DNA from: Candidatus Kaiserbacteria bacterium RIFCSPHIGHO2_01_FULL_54_36
GTDB lineage: Bacteria; Patescibacteriota; Minisyncoccia; Phycocordibacterales; UBA2100
Assembly: GCA_001781105.1 (NCBI GenBank)
Contig: MFKV01000005.1
Location: 345 to 47,772 of the forward strand
Direction of reading: 5' to 3'
Length of the DNA: 47,428 nt
The translations under genes were made by a program, and so were the position numbers. A model generated the notes under the pieces. The model saw only the letters and a list, made by a program, of their open reading frames with translations. It did no database searches and was not told where the DNA came from. This document shows positions 9,253 through 18,166 of this stretch, piece by piece; within the stretch, counting starts at the first letter, position 1; the number at the start of each line of letters is the position of its first letter.

Positions 9253-9279
9253 TTGACCTTTAAAAGCGCTCTTTATAAT
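9253..9279 (+). promoter_or_regulatory. Putative sigma70 promoter
   Basis: TTGACC-N15-TATAAT; no convincing CDS downstream. Confidence 0.5.
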
Positions 9280-9285
9280 GCACGA

Positions 9286-9527
9286 ACTGATGTGCTTAAC
9301 CGTGCGTCGGTCGCTATCAAGGAGGACGGAGCAATCCCGACAAACCTGATAGCAGTTCCCAGAATCTGTTTTGGTGTCTCTGATATCAAAGACATTGCGG
9401 GAATAGTCGGCTAGTGCAGTGAGGTGTCGTGTGAATTGTGAGGAGATCGTATCAAGTCACTCGGGCGCACAACATCGGTTCTCCAATAGCCGAAACGAAA
9501 GAGGCCTCCCTTGCGGAGGCCTCTTTT
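9286..9527 (+). ncRNA. Candidate structured non-coding RNA between yebC and ruvB
   Basis: Promoter upstream, perfect terminator GAGGCCTCC-cttgc-GGAGGCCTC-TTTT downstream, internal helix gctatcaagg/cctgatagc, possible closing helix actgatgt/acatcggt. Identity unknown. Confidence 0.4.
9501..9527 (+). terminator. Rho-independent terminator
   Basis: GAGGCCTCC cttgc GGAGGCCTC TTTT. Confidence 0.85.
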
Positions 9528-9716
9528 GGTAACCGTGCGTTCTGTGACTTATATAGTACACGCCATTCAAGAGCACTATGCTCCTTATCCCCACTTCGAC
9601 TCGCTTCGCTCGCTCAGTGTAAACAGCTCGAAAAGCAGTGCGAGTCGAAATGCCCTGAGCCCGTCGCCCTTCAAATTCTTCAGGGCGACCATGAGCAATG
9701 TCGAATGGTCGAAGGG

Positions 9717-10730
9717 CTAAAGCAGCTTTTCCTGTGCGCGTGGGGCTTCTACTCCGATGTGTTGGTAGCCCTTCTTTGTTATCGTGCGACCACGTGGAGT
9801 GCGCTCAAGCAATCCCAATTGCATAAGATACGGCTCGTTCACTTCCTCAATGGTCGCTTCTTCTTCTGAGAGCGAGGCCGCGATCGTCTTCAGACCCACC
9901 GGCCCGCCGTTGAATTTCTCGACGACGATAGAGAGAATGTCGCGGTCGGTTTGGTTGAGCCCGCCTTCGTCAATTTCCAAAAGCGCCAACGCTTTTCGCA
10001 CCGTTTTTAGATCGAGCTTTTCCCCATTCACTTCCGCGAAATCCCGCGAGCGCTTCAACAAATAATTTGCAGTGCGTGGCGTTGCACGTGACCTGCCTGC
10101 GATCTCGCGCAGTGATTCACTATCAATATCGATTTTGAGGATCTGCGCGGAGCGCTTCAATATCTCTGCTATCTCATCATCAGAATAGTAGGTGAGACGG
10201 AAGATGCCGCCGGAGAAACGTGAGCGAAGAGGCGCCGAGAGCATTGAAATTCGTGTCGTCGCAGCGATAAGGGTAAATGGCGGAAGCTCGAGCTGCACGG
10301 TGCGCGCGCTCGGACCTTTGCCGATCACGATGTCCAAGACGCCGGCTTCCATTGCCGGGTACATCACCTCCTCTATCGTGCGGTTGAGGCGGTGGATCTC
10401 GTCGATGAAAAGCACATCACCAGAGGAGAGATTGGTGAGGATGGCAGCAAGGTCTCCCACGCGCTCGATCGCTGGCCCGGAGGTGGAGCGCATGTTGGCA
10501 CCGACCTCCTTGCTCATGAGATAGGCAAGAGTCGTCTTTCCAAGACCTGGCGGCCCGTACAAAAGCACGTGCTCAGGCTGATGGTTGCGGCCTTTGGCCG
10601 CAGTGAGAAGGATGCGGAGATTTTCTTTTATCGTCGGCTGGCCAACGTACTCTTTCCATGACGCAGGCCGCAGCGCCTGATCAAGCGAGCGGGGCGACTT
10701 TTCGATCGTTTGTTTGTCTTTATCGGCCAT
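9717..10730 (-). CDS. ruvB: Holliday junction DNA helicase RuvB
   Basis: Start set to MADKDKQTIEK; LRPASWKEYVGQ, GPPGLGKTTLAYLMSKEVGAN, FIDEIHRLN, AATTRISMLSAPLRSRF. Confidence 0.97.
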   Translation of the reverse strand: MADKDKQTIEKSPRSLDQALRPASWKEYVGQPTIKENLRILLTAAKGRNHQPEHVLLYGPPGLGKTTLAYLMSKEVGANMRSTSGPAIERVGDLAAILTNLSSGDVLFIDEIHRLNRTIEEVMYPAMEAGVLDIVIGKGPSARTVQLELPPFTLIAATTRISMLSAPLRSRFSGGIFRLTYYSDDEIAEILKRSAQILKIDIDSESLREIAGRSRATPRTANYLLKRSRDFAEVNGEKLDLKTVRKALALLEIDEGGLNQTDRDILSIVVEKFNGGPVGLKTIAASLSEEEATIEEVNEPYLMQLGLLERTPRGRTITKKGYQHIGVEAPRAQEKLL

Positions 10731-10773
10731 AGAGTTGGCTCGTGTGCCCCGCCATAGCGGGGGGACGAGGCGT

Positions 10774-10801
10774 CTTGACATTATATTTTAGTATGCTATA
10801 T
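10774..10801 (+). promoter_or_regulatory. Strong sigma70-like promoter
   Basis: TTGACA-N16-TATATT. Confidence 0.65.
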
Positions 10802-10805
10802 TCCC

Positions 10806-11040
10806 TTCCTAGAAAGCGGCTTTGTCCGCTTTTCCCATTCTGGGACTTCAAAAGAGGCGCGCAGTATCGGGCGATGGTGACTCTTCCAAGGACGCGGCGG
10901 TCATGCCGCTTGCGGCAATGTGCTGCTGCCATCCTCAGGATCTAGTCGCAACTTTGCATAAAAGCATCGCCCGATAGTGTGCACCTCCTCCTATTTCCAA
11001 CATAGCACCCCGCTGCCGACGCGCAACGGGGTTTTGTGGT
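10806..11040 (+). ncRNA. Candidate structured RNA (6S-like hairpin architecture or 5' leader of the 11055 gene)
   Basis: Near-consensus promoter; long-range helix TATCGGGCGATG (10865-10876) with CATCGCCCGATA (10965-10976); internal GCGGC/GCCGC hairpins; terminator-like CCCCG...CGGGGTTTT at about 11008-11035. Confidence 0.5.
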
Positions 11041-11054
11041 GTAGAGTAAATCCC

Positions 11055-11366
11055 ATGAAAGAGCGGATACAAAGTCAAGGAAGGCAAGAAAAAATCTCAG
11101 CCATGCACCGCGAGCTTCAAGGAATGATCACGGGAGATTCATCCTACGGGGAAGTAATCAAGAGGGGCCCGCGAATAATAGATTTGTATGGCAAGTGTAA
11201 CGATAGAGAACGTCATCAATATCTTGAACAGCTTGCAGAACGAAGAAAAGCCATGTCCGCGTTGCTCAAACGAACTGATGATGTTGTCGGAGAAGATATG
11301 CATCATTGCAAGTCGATAATAGCTATCATCGATTTTATAAAGAAAACGCTTGGTATCACTCGATAG
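11055..11366 (+). CDS. Hypothetical protein
   Basis: MKERIQSQGRQEKISAMHRELQGMITGDSSYGEVIKRGPR...; downstream of the structured leader. Confidence 0.55.
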   Translation: MKERIQSQGRQEKISAMHRELQGMITGDSSYGEVIKRGPRIIDLYGKCNDRERHQYLEQLAERRKAMSALLKRTDDVVGEDMHHCKSIIAIIDFIKKTLGITR

Positions 11367-11368
11367 GG

Positions 11369-13072
11369 CTACTTAATAGTTTCCAACATGACTTCGTCAT
11401 GTAAATCGACGACGCGGCCGAGTTCATCGAGCGAGGTGACGCCTTGCAGTACTTTCACGACGCCGTCTTGCCCCATGCGCCGGATGTTTTGGTGGCGCGC
11501 GGCTGCCCATATATCACGCTCGCTGGAAGTCTTGCGCACCGTGTCTTCTATCTCATGATCCATTAAGACGACTTCAACGACCGCGATGCGGCCTTTGTAT
11601 CCCAAGCCGCCGCATTTCTCGCAGCCTTTGGCGACCCACATCGTCTCGCGATTCGCGGGCAATTCATCGGCATGCGGAATAGTGGCGAGGAGTGGTGCAA
11701 TAGTTGCGGCGTCTGCCCCGGTTATCGGCTGCGGGACACGGCACGCCGGACAGAGGCGCCGGACCAAGCGCTGAGCCATCGCGACCGTGAGCGCTGCGCC
11801 CAAGATGTCGGCGTTGACGCCCATGTCGATGAGCCGCGGGAAGGTGCCGGCGGCGTCGTTGGTGTGGAGAGTGCTAAAGACCAAGTGACCAGTGAGCGAA
11901 GCGTGCACTGCAGTGGAGGCGACCTCCGCATCGCGGATCTCGCCGACCATGATGACATCCGGATCTTGGCGCAATGTCGAGCGAAGCCCTTGAGCGAATG
12001 TGTAGTCTTTCGACACCTGCGTTTGCACAATGCCCGGCAAGTGGTATTCGATCGGATCTTCGATGGTAACGATCTTGATCCCAGGATCATGCACTTGCCG
12101 CAAGAATGCATAGAGCGTCGTCGTCTTACCGGAGCCGGTCGGCCCGGTGTTCAAGATCAGGCCGTTTGGCTTTTGGATCTCGCGCGCAAAAATTTCCATC
12201 AGGTATTTATCGAAGCCCAGCGCCTCCATGGGGAGCGCTATGGTCGTCGGGTCCAAAATACGCATCACGATCGTTTCCGCATATGCGCCCGGAAGAATCG
12301 ACGTGCGTATCTCGATCTCTTTTTCGTTGACGACGATAGAGAATCGCCCGTCCTGCGCTGCACTTTTGATATTGAGTTTCAATCCAGAAAGGAGTTTCAA
12401 ACGCGATGAGATGAGCGCATAGGTAGGAGCATCAAACATCAGTACTTCGATCAAGACGCCATCGAGCCGGTAGCGCATGCGCACGGCCTCTTCTTCCGGC
12501 TCCAAGTGGACATCGGAGGCGCCCAGAGAGAGCGCGCCGGCCATGATTATTTCCAAGACACGCGAAATACGGTGCGTGTCCTTAGAGCCCGCATGCGATT
12601 GGATCTCCGCTTTTACGTCATCCAGGCGCTTTAGCTTTTGGAGCATCTCTTGGATCGTTTCGTTGGAGAGCGTAAGGATGCCCGCCTCGGTTTCCGTCGC
12701 GTATGAAATATCGTGATAGCGATCCCACGCGTGCTGGAGCGACGCGGAAGACACGATAAAACGTCGCACCTGATAGCCGAGGTGCTCCAAATTTTGGATG
12801 ACTTGCAGTGCATCGTCGCGTTCGGGCGCGCGCATCGCCAAAAAGAGGTTTTTATTGACTTTCCTGAATGCGGCTACCTCCGCGCTGCGCGCCACCTTTT
12901 CCTCTACGAGCCGTAACGCATCGGTATCTATGGACTTGGACGTGAGATCCACATACTCAATGCCATACTTGCCGGAGAGCATTTCCGCAAGTTGTTCTTC
13001 CTCGCGCGCGCGCAGCTCCCCAAGCCGCTCCTCTTGTTTTTTCTCGTTGAACTGTGTCGCCATCCCTCTCAT
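11369..13072 (-). CDS. pilB: GspE/PulE/PilB family type II/IV secretion or pilus assembly ATPase
   Basis: Walker A GPTGSGKTTTLYAFL, Asp box TIEDPIEYHLPGIVQTQV, Walker B RQDPDVIMVGEIRDAE, tetracysteine CPAC...CEKCGGLGYKGR. Confidence 0.93.
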   Translation of the reverse strand: MRGMATQFNEKKQEERLGELRAREEEQLAEMLSGKYGIEYVDLTSKSIDTDALRLVEEKVARSAEVAAFRKVNKNLFLAMRAPERDDALQVIQNLEHLGYQVRRFIVSSASLQHAWDRYHDISYATETEAGILTLSNETIQEMLQKLKRLDDVKAEIQSHAGSKDTHRISRVLEIIMAGALSLGASDVHLEPEEEAVRMRYRLDGVLIEVLMFDAPTYALISSRLKLLSGLKLNIKSAAQDGRFSIVVNEKEIEIRTSILPGAYAETIVMRILDPTTIALPMEALGFDKYLMEIFAREIQKPNGLILNTGPTGSGKTTTLYAFLRQVHDPGIKIVTIEDPIEYHLPGIVQTQVSKDYTFAQGLRSTLRQDPDVIMVGEIRDAEVASTAVHASLTGHLVFSTLHTNDAAGTFPRLIDMGVNADILGAALTVAMAQRLVRRLCPACRVPQPITGADAATIAPLLATIPHADELPANRETMWVAKGCEKCGGLGYKGRIAVVEVVLMDHEIEDTVRKTSSERDIWAAARHQNIRRMGQDGVVKVLQGVTSLDELGRVVDLHDEVMLETIK

Positions 13073-13091
13073 TCTACCGTACTATTGCGCC

Positions 13092-13565
13092 ATGAAGCGC
13101 ACGCGCACTGCCGAGGAAATGCAGCAATATGCCATTGAGGTTGTCAGCAGCTTGAGTCCTCAGGAAAGATCAGCTACCGTCGTAGCGCTCTCCGGCGAGC
13201 TCGGTGCGGGGAAAACCACTTTTGTGCAGGGAGCGGCGAAAGCGCTTGGCATTACCGAGCAGGTAACAAGCCCGACGTTCGTGCTCGAAAAGATCTATCA
13301 GCTCGAAGGGCAACCCTTCGACAAAGCTCAGGGTAAAAAGTTCGAGCGCTTGATACACATAGATGCGTATCGCTTGAAAAGCGCTCACGAACTCGAGATC
13401 TTGGGATGGGAAACCCTGTTGCAAGATCCGGCGAACCTCATACTTATCGAATGGCCCGAACGTGTTCAAGAAGCGATTCCTAAAGACGCAATTCTGATCA
13501 CGTTCGACATCTCGGCGGACGAGCGTATCATCACCCTAACGTATGTCGAAAAAAAAGAAAACTGA
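13092..13565 (+). CDS. tsaE: tRNA threonylcarbamoyladenosine biosynthesis ATPase TsaE
   Basis: Start MKRTRTAEEMQQ; SGELGAGKTTFVQGAAKALG...VTSPTFVLEKIY...HIDAYRL...LIEWPERV; carries an in-frame QPFDKAQGK insertion. Confidence 0.93.
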   Translation: MKRTRTAEEMQQYAIEVVSSLSPQERSATVVALSGELGAGKTTFVQGAAKALGITEQVTSPTFVLEKIYQLEGQPFDKAQGKKFERLIHIDAYRLKSAHELEILGWETLLQDPANLILIEWPERVQEAIPKDAILITFDISADERIITLTYVEKKEN

Positions 13566-15993
13566 AACATCGGCCGACAAAAAAGAGAAGAAGCCCCTCG
13601 ACGAGGCTCGGGGTAAACCCTTCGACAATACTCAGGGTAAACCGCTGCGATTAGTTCTTCTCGATTCGCACGCCATTTTGCATCGCGCCTATCACGCGCT
13701 GCCGGATTTCTCGTCGAGCAAAGACGAGCCGACCGGCGCCTTATACGGCCTCATGCTCATGCTTTTCAAGATCGCCGAGAGTTTGAAACCTGACTACATC
13801 ATTGCAGCACGGGATCTGCCGGGGGCAACGCATCGACACGAGATGTTCGAGGCGTACAAAGCGAAGCGTATAAAAGCAGACGATCAGCTCGTCGCACAGC
13901 TCGAGCGCGCACCAGGGGTATTTGAGGCCTTCGGTATCCCCGTATACGAATATCCTGGATTTGAGGCAGACGATGTGTTAGGTACCATCGTGCAAAAAGT
14001 AAGCGCCAGGCGCGATCTCGAGACCATTATCGCAACAGGGGACATGGACACGCTCCAGCTGGTTGCGCCCCGCGTTCGCGTGTTTACACTGCGCAAAGGA
14101 CTCTCCGACACCGTCATTTATGACGAAGAGGCGGTAAGAGAACGATATGGTTTTGAGCCTGAGCGTATGGTTGATTACAAGGCGCTTCGAGGCGATCCAT
14201 CGGACAACATTCCAGGCATCAAAGGCATCGGAGAAAAGACCGCCACCGATCTCATCAAAGAATTTGGCACGCTCGATGATATCTATAAAGCACTTGAGAG
14301 TAATTCGGAGTCATTTACGAAGAAGGTAAAACCACGCATCGTGGAGCTCTTGAAAGCAGGCAAAGCGGACGCTGCATTTTCAAAAACACTCGCCACGATC
14401 CAGCCGAATGTCCCGATCGCATTTGAATTGCCGCGGCAACACTGGCATCTTGTCGAGCACGCGCAAACGATCATGGATCTGTGCGACACGCTCGAATTCA
14501 AATCACTCAAGGAACGGGTAGCTAAGTTGGTGGGAGCGCCGGTGGAGCAAAAGAGCGAAGAAGCACAGTCCGTTAATACACAAGAGCTTCGAGAAACGTC
14601 TATTGCACTTTGGCTCCTGCGCTCCGACATCACGAATCCGACTCTTGAAGACATTCTCCGCGAAGCAAAAACTGATGATTTTGACAAAGCGCGAGGAATT
14701 ATTTTTACGGAATTGCGTGCCACGGGGAAGCTCGCAGAAATATTTGAAAAAATAGAAAAACCACTCATCCCTATCGTCGATCGCATGAATTCCGCCGGCG
14801 TGTATATAGATGCCCCGCACCTCAAGGATCTCGCCCGCGAATATAGCAAAGAGCTTGGCGTCTTGGCAGGGCGGATATACCAGCATGCTGGCCACGAATT
14901 TAATATCAACTCGCCAAAGCAACTCGGCGATGTGCTGTACGACGAGCTAAAGATCACACCCGAGCGGCAGAAGAAAACGGCGGGCGGACAGCGCACGACC
15001 CGCGAAGAAGAGCTCACAAAGCTCTCGGCCCTTCATCCCGTAATCGCAGACATTCTCGCGTACCGAGAACTCCAAAAACTTCTTTCGACCTATATAGAGA
15101 AGATGCCGGCACTTCTCGGCAAGGACAGCCGCCTACGAGCGGAATTCCTACAGACGGGGACAGTCACGGGCCGCATTGGATGCCAGAATCCAAACCTCCA
15201 GAATATTCCGATCAAGACAGAGCTTGGACGTCGGATACGCTCGGCTTTTGCAGCTCCCCGTGGTCGCGTGCTCGTTTCTCTCGATTACTCCCAAATTGAG
15301 CTGCGTATTGCGGCAGGGCTCTCGGGCGATGAGAAGTTGGTCCGGATCTTCAAAAGCGGGGGCGATGTGCATACAGCTGTTGCCGCCGAAGTATTCGATG
15401 TTCCACCCGAATTGGTAGATCGAGAAATGCGCCGCAGGGCAAAAGTAATTAATTTCGGCATTCTCTATGGCATGGGTGTGAACGCCTTACGCGCAAATTT
15501 AGGCGCGGCAGTCTCTCGCGACGAAGCCGCAACCTTCCTCGCGGAGTATTTTAAGAATTTCTCCGGGCTCGCCCGCTATATTGAGCGTACAAAAGCCGAA
15601 GCGGCGGGGCGCGGATATACAGAGACGCTCTTTGGAAGGCGTCGCTACTTTCCGGGACTCCAATCATCACTTCCGGGACTGCGCGCCCAGGCGGAGCGCA
15701 TGGCGATCAATGCGCCCATGCAGGGGACGCAGGCCGACATCATCAAGCTTGCGATGGTAGAGGCCGATTCGCTCATAGTTCAACATGGCTGGCGCACAAA
15801 ATCTGAGCTGGTGCTTCAGGTGCACGACGAGCTCGTGTATGAGCTCGATCGCGATATTGCACAAGAGGCGGCCATCGTCATACGCGAAGCAATGGAAAAG
15901 GTTGCGCCTACACAAGAGCTCTCGGGGGTTCCGATTGTTGCTCAGGCGTCTGTTGGTTCGGATTGGGGTACCATGCAGAAGATAGAGCGCTGA
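13543..15993 (+). CDS. polA: DNA polymerase I (5'-3' exonuclease and family A polymerase domains)
   Basis: RLVLLDSHAILHRAYHAL, DPSDNIPGIKGIGEKTA; polymerase motifs LDYSQIELRIAA, RRRAKVINFGILYGM, LQVHDELVYE. Confidence 0.97.
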   Translation: MSKKKKTETSADKKEKKPLDEARGKPFDNTQGKPLRLVLLDSHAILHRAYHALPDFSSSKDEPTGALYGLMLMLFKIAESLKPDYIIAARDLPGATHRHEMFEAYKAKRIKADDQLVAQLERAPGVFEAFGIPVYEYPGFEADDVLGTIVQKVSARRDLETIIATGDMDTLQLVAPRVRVFTLRKGLSDTVIYDEEAVRERYGFEPERMVDYKALRGDPSDNIPGIKGIGEKTATDLIKEFGTLDDIYKALESNSESFTKKVKPRIVELLKAGKADAAFSKTLATIQPNVPIAFELPRQHWHLVEHAQTIMDLCDTLEFKSLKERVAKLVGAPVEQKSEEAQSVNTQELRETSIALWLLRSDITNPTLEDILREAKTDDFDKARGIIFTELRATGKLAEIFEKIEKPLIPIVDRMNSAGVYIDAPHLKDLAREYSKELGVLAGRIYQHAGHEFNINSPKQLGDVLYDELKITPERQKKTAGGQRTTREEELTKLSALHPVIADILAYRELQKLLSTYIEKMPALLGKDSRLRAEFLQTGTVTGRIGCQNPNLQNIPIKTELGRRIRSAFAAPRGRVLVSLDYSQIELRIAAGLSGDEKLVRIFKSGGDVHTAVAAEVFDVPPELVDREMRRRAKVINFGILYGMGVNALRANLGAAVSRDEAATFLAEYFKNFSGLARYIERTKAEAAGRGYTETLFGRRRYFPGLQSSLPGLRAQAERMAINAPMQGTQADIIKLAMVEADSLIVQHGWRTKSELVLQVHDELVYELDRDIAQEAAIVIREAMEKVAPTQELSGVPIVAQASVGSDWGTMQKIER

Positions 15994-15997
15994 TATG

Positions 15998-16130
15998 CCC
16001 GGCAGGACAATTTCGAATCGCCTTGTATGAACATTCACCGACCTATGAAAAGAAAAATCACTTCATTGATATTGCAAAACGTTCGCAGTTCGAGTTTCGG
16101 CAGGAATTATTCGAAATTGTACTAGCCGGG
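15998..16130. repeat. MITE-like intergenic repeat, copy A
   Basis: Terminal inverted repeats CCCGGCAGGACAATTTCGAAT (15998-16018) / ATTCGAAATTGTACTAGCCGGG (16109-16130); termini resemble the repeat at 23031-23164. Confidence 0.6.
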
Positions 16131-16131
16131 T

Positions 16132-16770
16132 ATGTTGCATTTCTATTTTGGCACTGACAGGAAAAAGGCTCGCACCGAAATGAACGCCGCCATCGAGCGC
16201 ATGGACAAAAAAGCACTGCTCGTGCGCATCAGCGATGCCAATCTTCCGGAGGACCTTGCCGCCGCGCTCTCAGGCGGCGGGTTATTTAGCGAGAAGCGAG
16301 CGGTGGTCCTCGATGGCGTACTTGCCAATGATGAAATGCGCGAGCGAATGCTCGAAGCGCTTTCCAGTATGCGCGATAGCGAAGAGAGGTTCTTTATTCT
16401 TGAAGAGAAACCAGATGCAGCAACACGTAAGCAAATAGAAAAGTACGCGGGGAAGTCCTATCGGTTCGATAGCGCAAGCGCGAAAAAAGACGGAAGCATT
16501 TTTGGTCTTGCCAACGCGCTGCGAAGGGGGGATCGCAAGGGCCTCTGGGTCGCTTACCAGCGGGAACTGGCGAGCAAATCTGCACCGGAGGCGATACATG
16601 GCGTACTTTTTTGGGCAGCAAAAGATATGTTCATCAAGCCGGCGGCCGGCATTGCTCGTGTACGCGCAAAAAAGCTTATCGAAACGCTTGCTGAGCTCCC
16701 TCATGAAGCACGTCGACGCGGAGAAGAGATGGAATATGCACTTGAACGCTTCGTGCTTTCGATGGTGTGA
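16132..16770 (+). CDS. holA: DNA polymerase III delta subunit-like protein
   Basis: MLHFYFGTDRKKARTEMNAAIER...; HolA-like N-terminus and size; C-terminus less clear. Confidence 0.6.
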   Translation: MLHFYFGTDRKKARTEMNAAIERMDKKALLVRISDANLPEDLAAALSGGGLFSEKRAVVLDGVLANDEMRERMLEALSSMRDSEERFFILEEKPDAATRKQIEKYAGKSYRFDSASAKKDGSIFGLANALRRGDRKGLWVAYQRELASKSAPEAIHGVLFWAAKDMFIKPAAGIARVRAKKLIETLAELPHEARRRGEEMEYALERFVLSMV

Positions 16771-16782
16771 TATTATTGCCCC

Positions 16783-18132
16783 ATGGATGCGGTTCGCTCG
16801 CGACTTTTTTGTTCGGCGCTTGTTATTAGTGCGATTTCCGTCGCACTCTTTGTGCTTTTTCCTGCGAACGCGTACGCAGTAACTCCTACAGGCAGCTCGG
16901 GCGTCAATTTGAAATGCCTCCCCTATGTGATACCAGTATGTTCATGCGGCATGGAATTAAAAGGTAATCCTCCGACTTGCAAAGGAAGCCCAAACAGATT
17001 CATGTGTGATTGCACAGATGTTACAAACGGTCATCCAACTCCTGGTAAGTGCATGTCAACAGGGCAATGCAAAGCCACATCGCCAAGCGGAGGTGGAGAC
17101 CTAAAGAGCCTTATGGACGCGATGAAGGGCATCATGGATATGTTGAAGCCAAAAGACAAGGGTGGAGAGCCACCACCCCCTCCAACGGACCCAACAAAGA
17201 CCGGCTGCACAGGAGTGCCGTTCCAGACATCGGATGTCTCGCAGATCTCAAACCCGTGTGCGCAGTACACACCCTCTGTGTCAGGCTCGATCAATACAGA
17301 TGGCTCGGACAGCACCTCTGGCGACCTCTTGAACTCGCTTCTGGGCGGCTCCGTATCTGATCAAATTGGCACAGATACCAACACAGATACCAGCGGCGGC
17401 ACTGACACCAATACAGATTCTGGTACGAACACGGACACAAATAGTAGCAGTGGGAACAGTACAACAAGCACAAGCACATCGACAAACGATCGCCGTGTTA
17501 TTTTTTCATCCACAAGCACAGCGGGGATAGCGATTCCCGGAGGCTCGCGCGGAGATATACAGGTGCGATGGGAAGGGGCGACCATCATCGGCGGAAGCCG
17601 CGATATGCAAAGCAATACAGAAGTTGCCGGATTTTACGGCGCAGAAACATTTGGGGATGCGTCGCAGGGTGTCGTTGCGCACTGGTGCAAGACGCGCCCC
17701 TGGGCCACGAACTTCCTCTCCAAACTCGTAACGCCGTCGCTATTCGACAATCTGTGCACCTGGCGCGGACTCCAGGTCGGGACACCGCCCCCCGTTTCTG
17801 CCCCCGTCGTCCAAGGCACTGCCAAAGCAAAGCCAGCTGTAGCGAAAGCGACCACGACACCGGCCACGACAACGCCAGCAATTCCTCCAAAGGTCGATAT
17901 TTGGGCCGTGCCCGCTACCGTCCCGCTTGGAGGGCGCACTTCTATTTTCTGGAATGCCAAGGGTGTAGAAAGTTGCGTTGAAAGTTCGCAAAGTGGCAGC
18001 TTCAACCAGTCATCGCTCTCTGGCGGCGCTGCGACAGTGCCCATCACGCAGGCGACAACCTTTACGATCGTCTGCAAAGTTTCTGACGGCACGGAAATAA
18101 AGAATGCAGTCACGGTCACTTTAAAGATCTAA
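16783..18132 (+). CDS. Secreted Cys-rich protein with T/S/D/N-rich low-complexity linker and C-terminal Ig-like domain
   Basis: Signal peptide MDAVRSRLFCSALVISAISVALFVLFPANAYA; TDTNTDTSGGTDTNTDSG... linker; C-terminal beta domain related to those of the 23224 and 26381 proteins. Confidence 0.75.
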   Translation: MDAVRSRLFCSALVISAISVALFVLFPANAYAVTPTGSSGVNLKCLPYVIPVCSCGMELKGNPPTCKGSPNRFMCDCTDVTNGHPTPGKCMSTGQCKATSPSGGGDLKSLMDAMKGIMDMLKPKDKGGEPPPPPTDPTKTGCTGVPFQTSDVSQISNPCAQYTPSVSGSINTDGSDSTSGDLLNSLLGGSVSDQIGTDTNTDTSGGTDTNTDSGTNTDTNSSSGNSTTSTSTSTNDRRVIFSSTSTAGIAIPGGSRGDIQVRWEGATIIGGSRDMQSNTEVAGFYGAETFGDASQGVVAHWCKTRPWATNFLSKLVTPSLFDNLCTWRGLQVGTPPPVSAPVVQGTAKAKPAVAKATTTPATTTPAIPPKVDIWAVPATVPLGGRTSIFWNAKGVESCVESSQSGSFNQSSLSGGAATVPITQATTFTIVCKVSDGTEIKNAVTVTLKI

Positions 18133-18166
18133 TCTGGCCTTCACCCACGCATTGTATAATCGCGGA

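Noticed and set aside
9438-9869. 143-aa plus-strand ORF across the ruvB 3' region
   Set aside because: Runs through a terminator and repeat debris and antisense to ruvB; no protein-like conservation signature.
10806-11040. SRP (4.5S) RNA, tmRNA or RNase P RNA as identity of the structured region
   Set aside because: No GGAA-tetraloop SRP core, no tag-peptide ORF, and too short with no RNase P core signatures.
11672-12409. 245-aa plus-strand ORF inside pilB
   Set aside because: Antisense to a strongly supported PilB/GspE ATPase.
13543-13640. polA N-terminal low-complexity stretch as an alternative start or mis-called region
   Set aside because: Frame is continuous and overlaps tsaE by a plausible 23 bp; the stretch is explained by repeat insertions.
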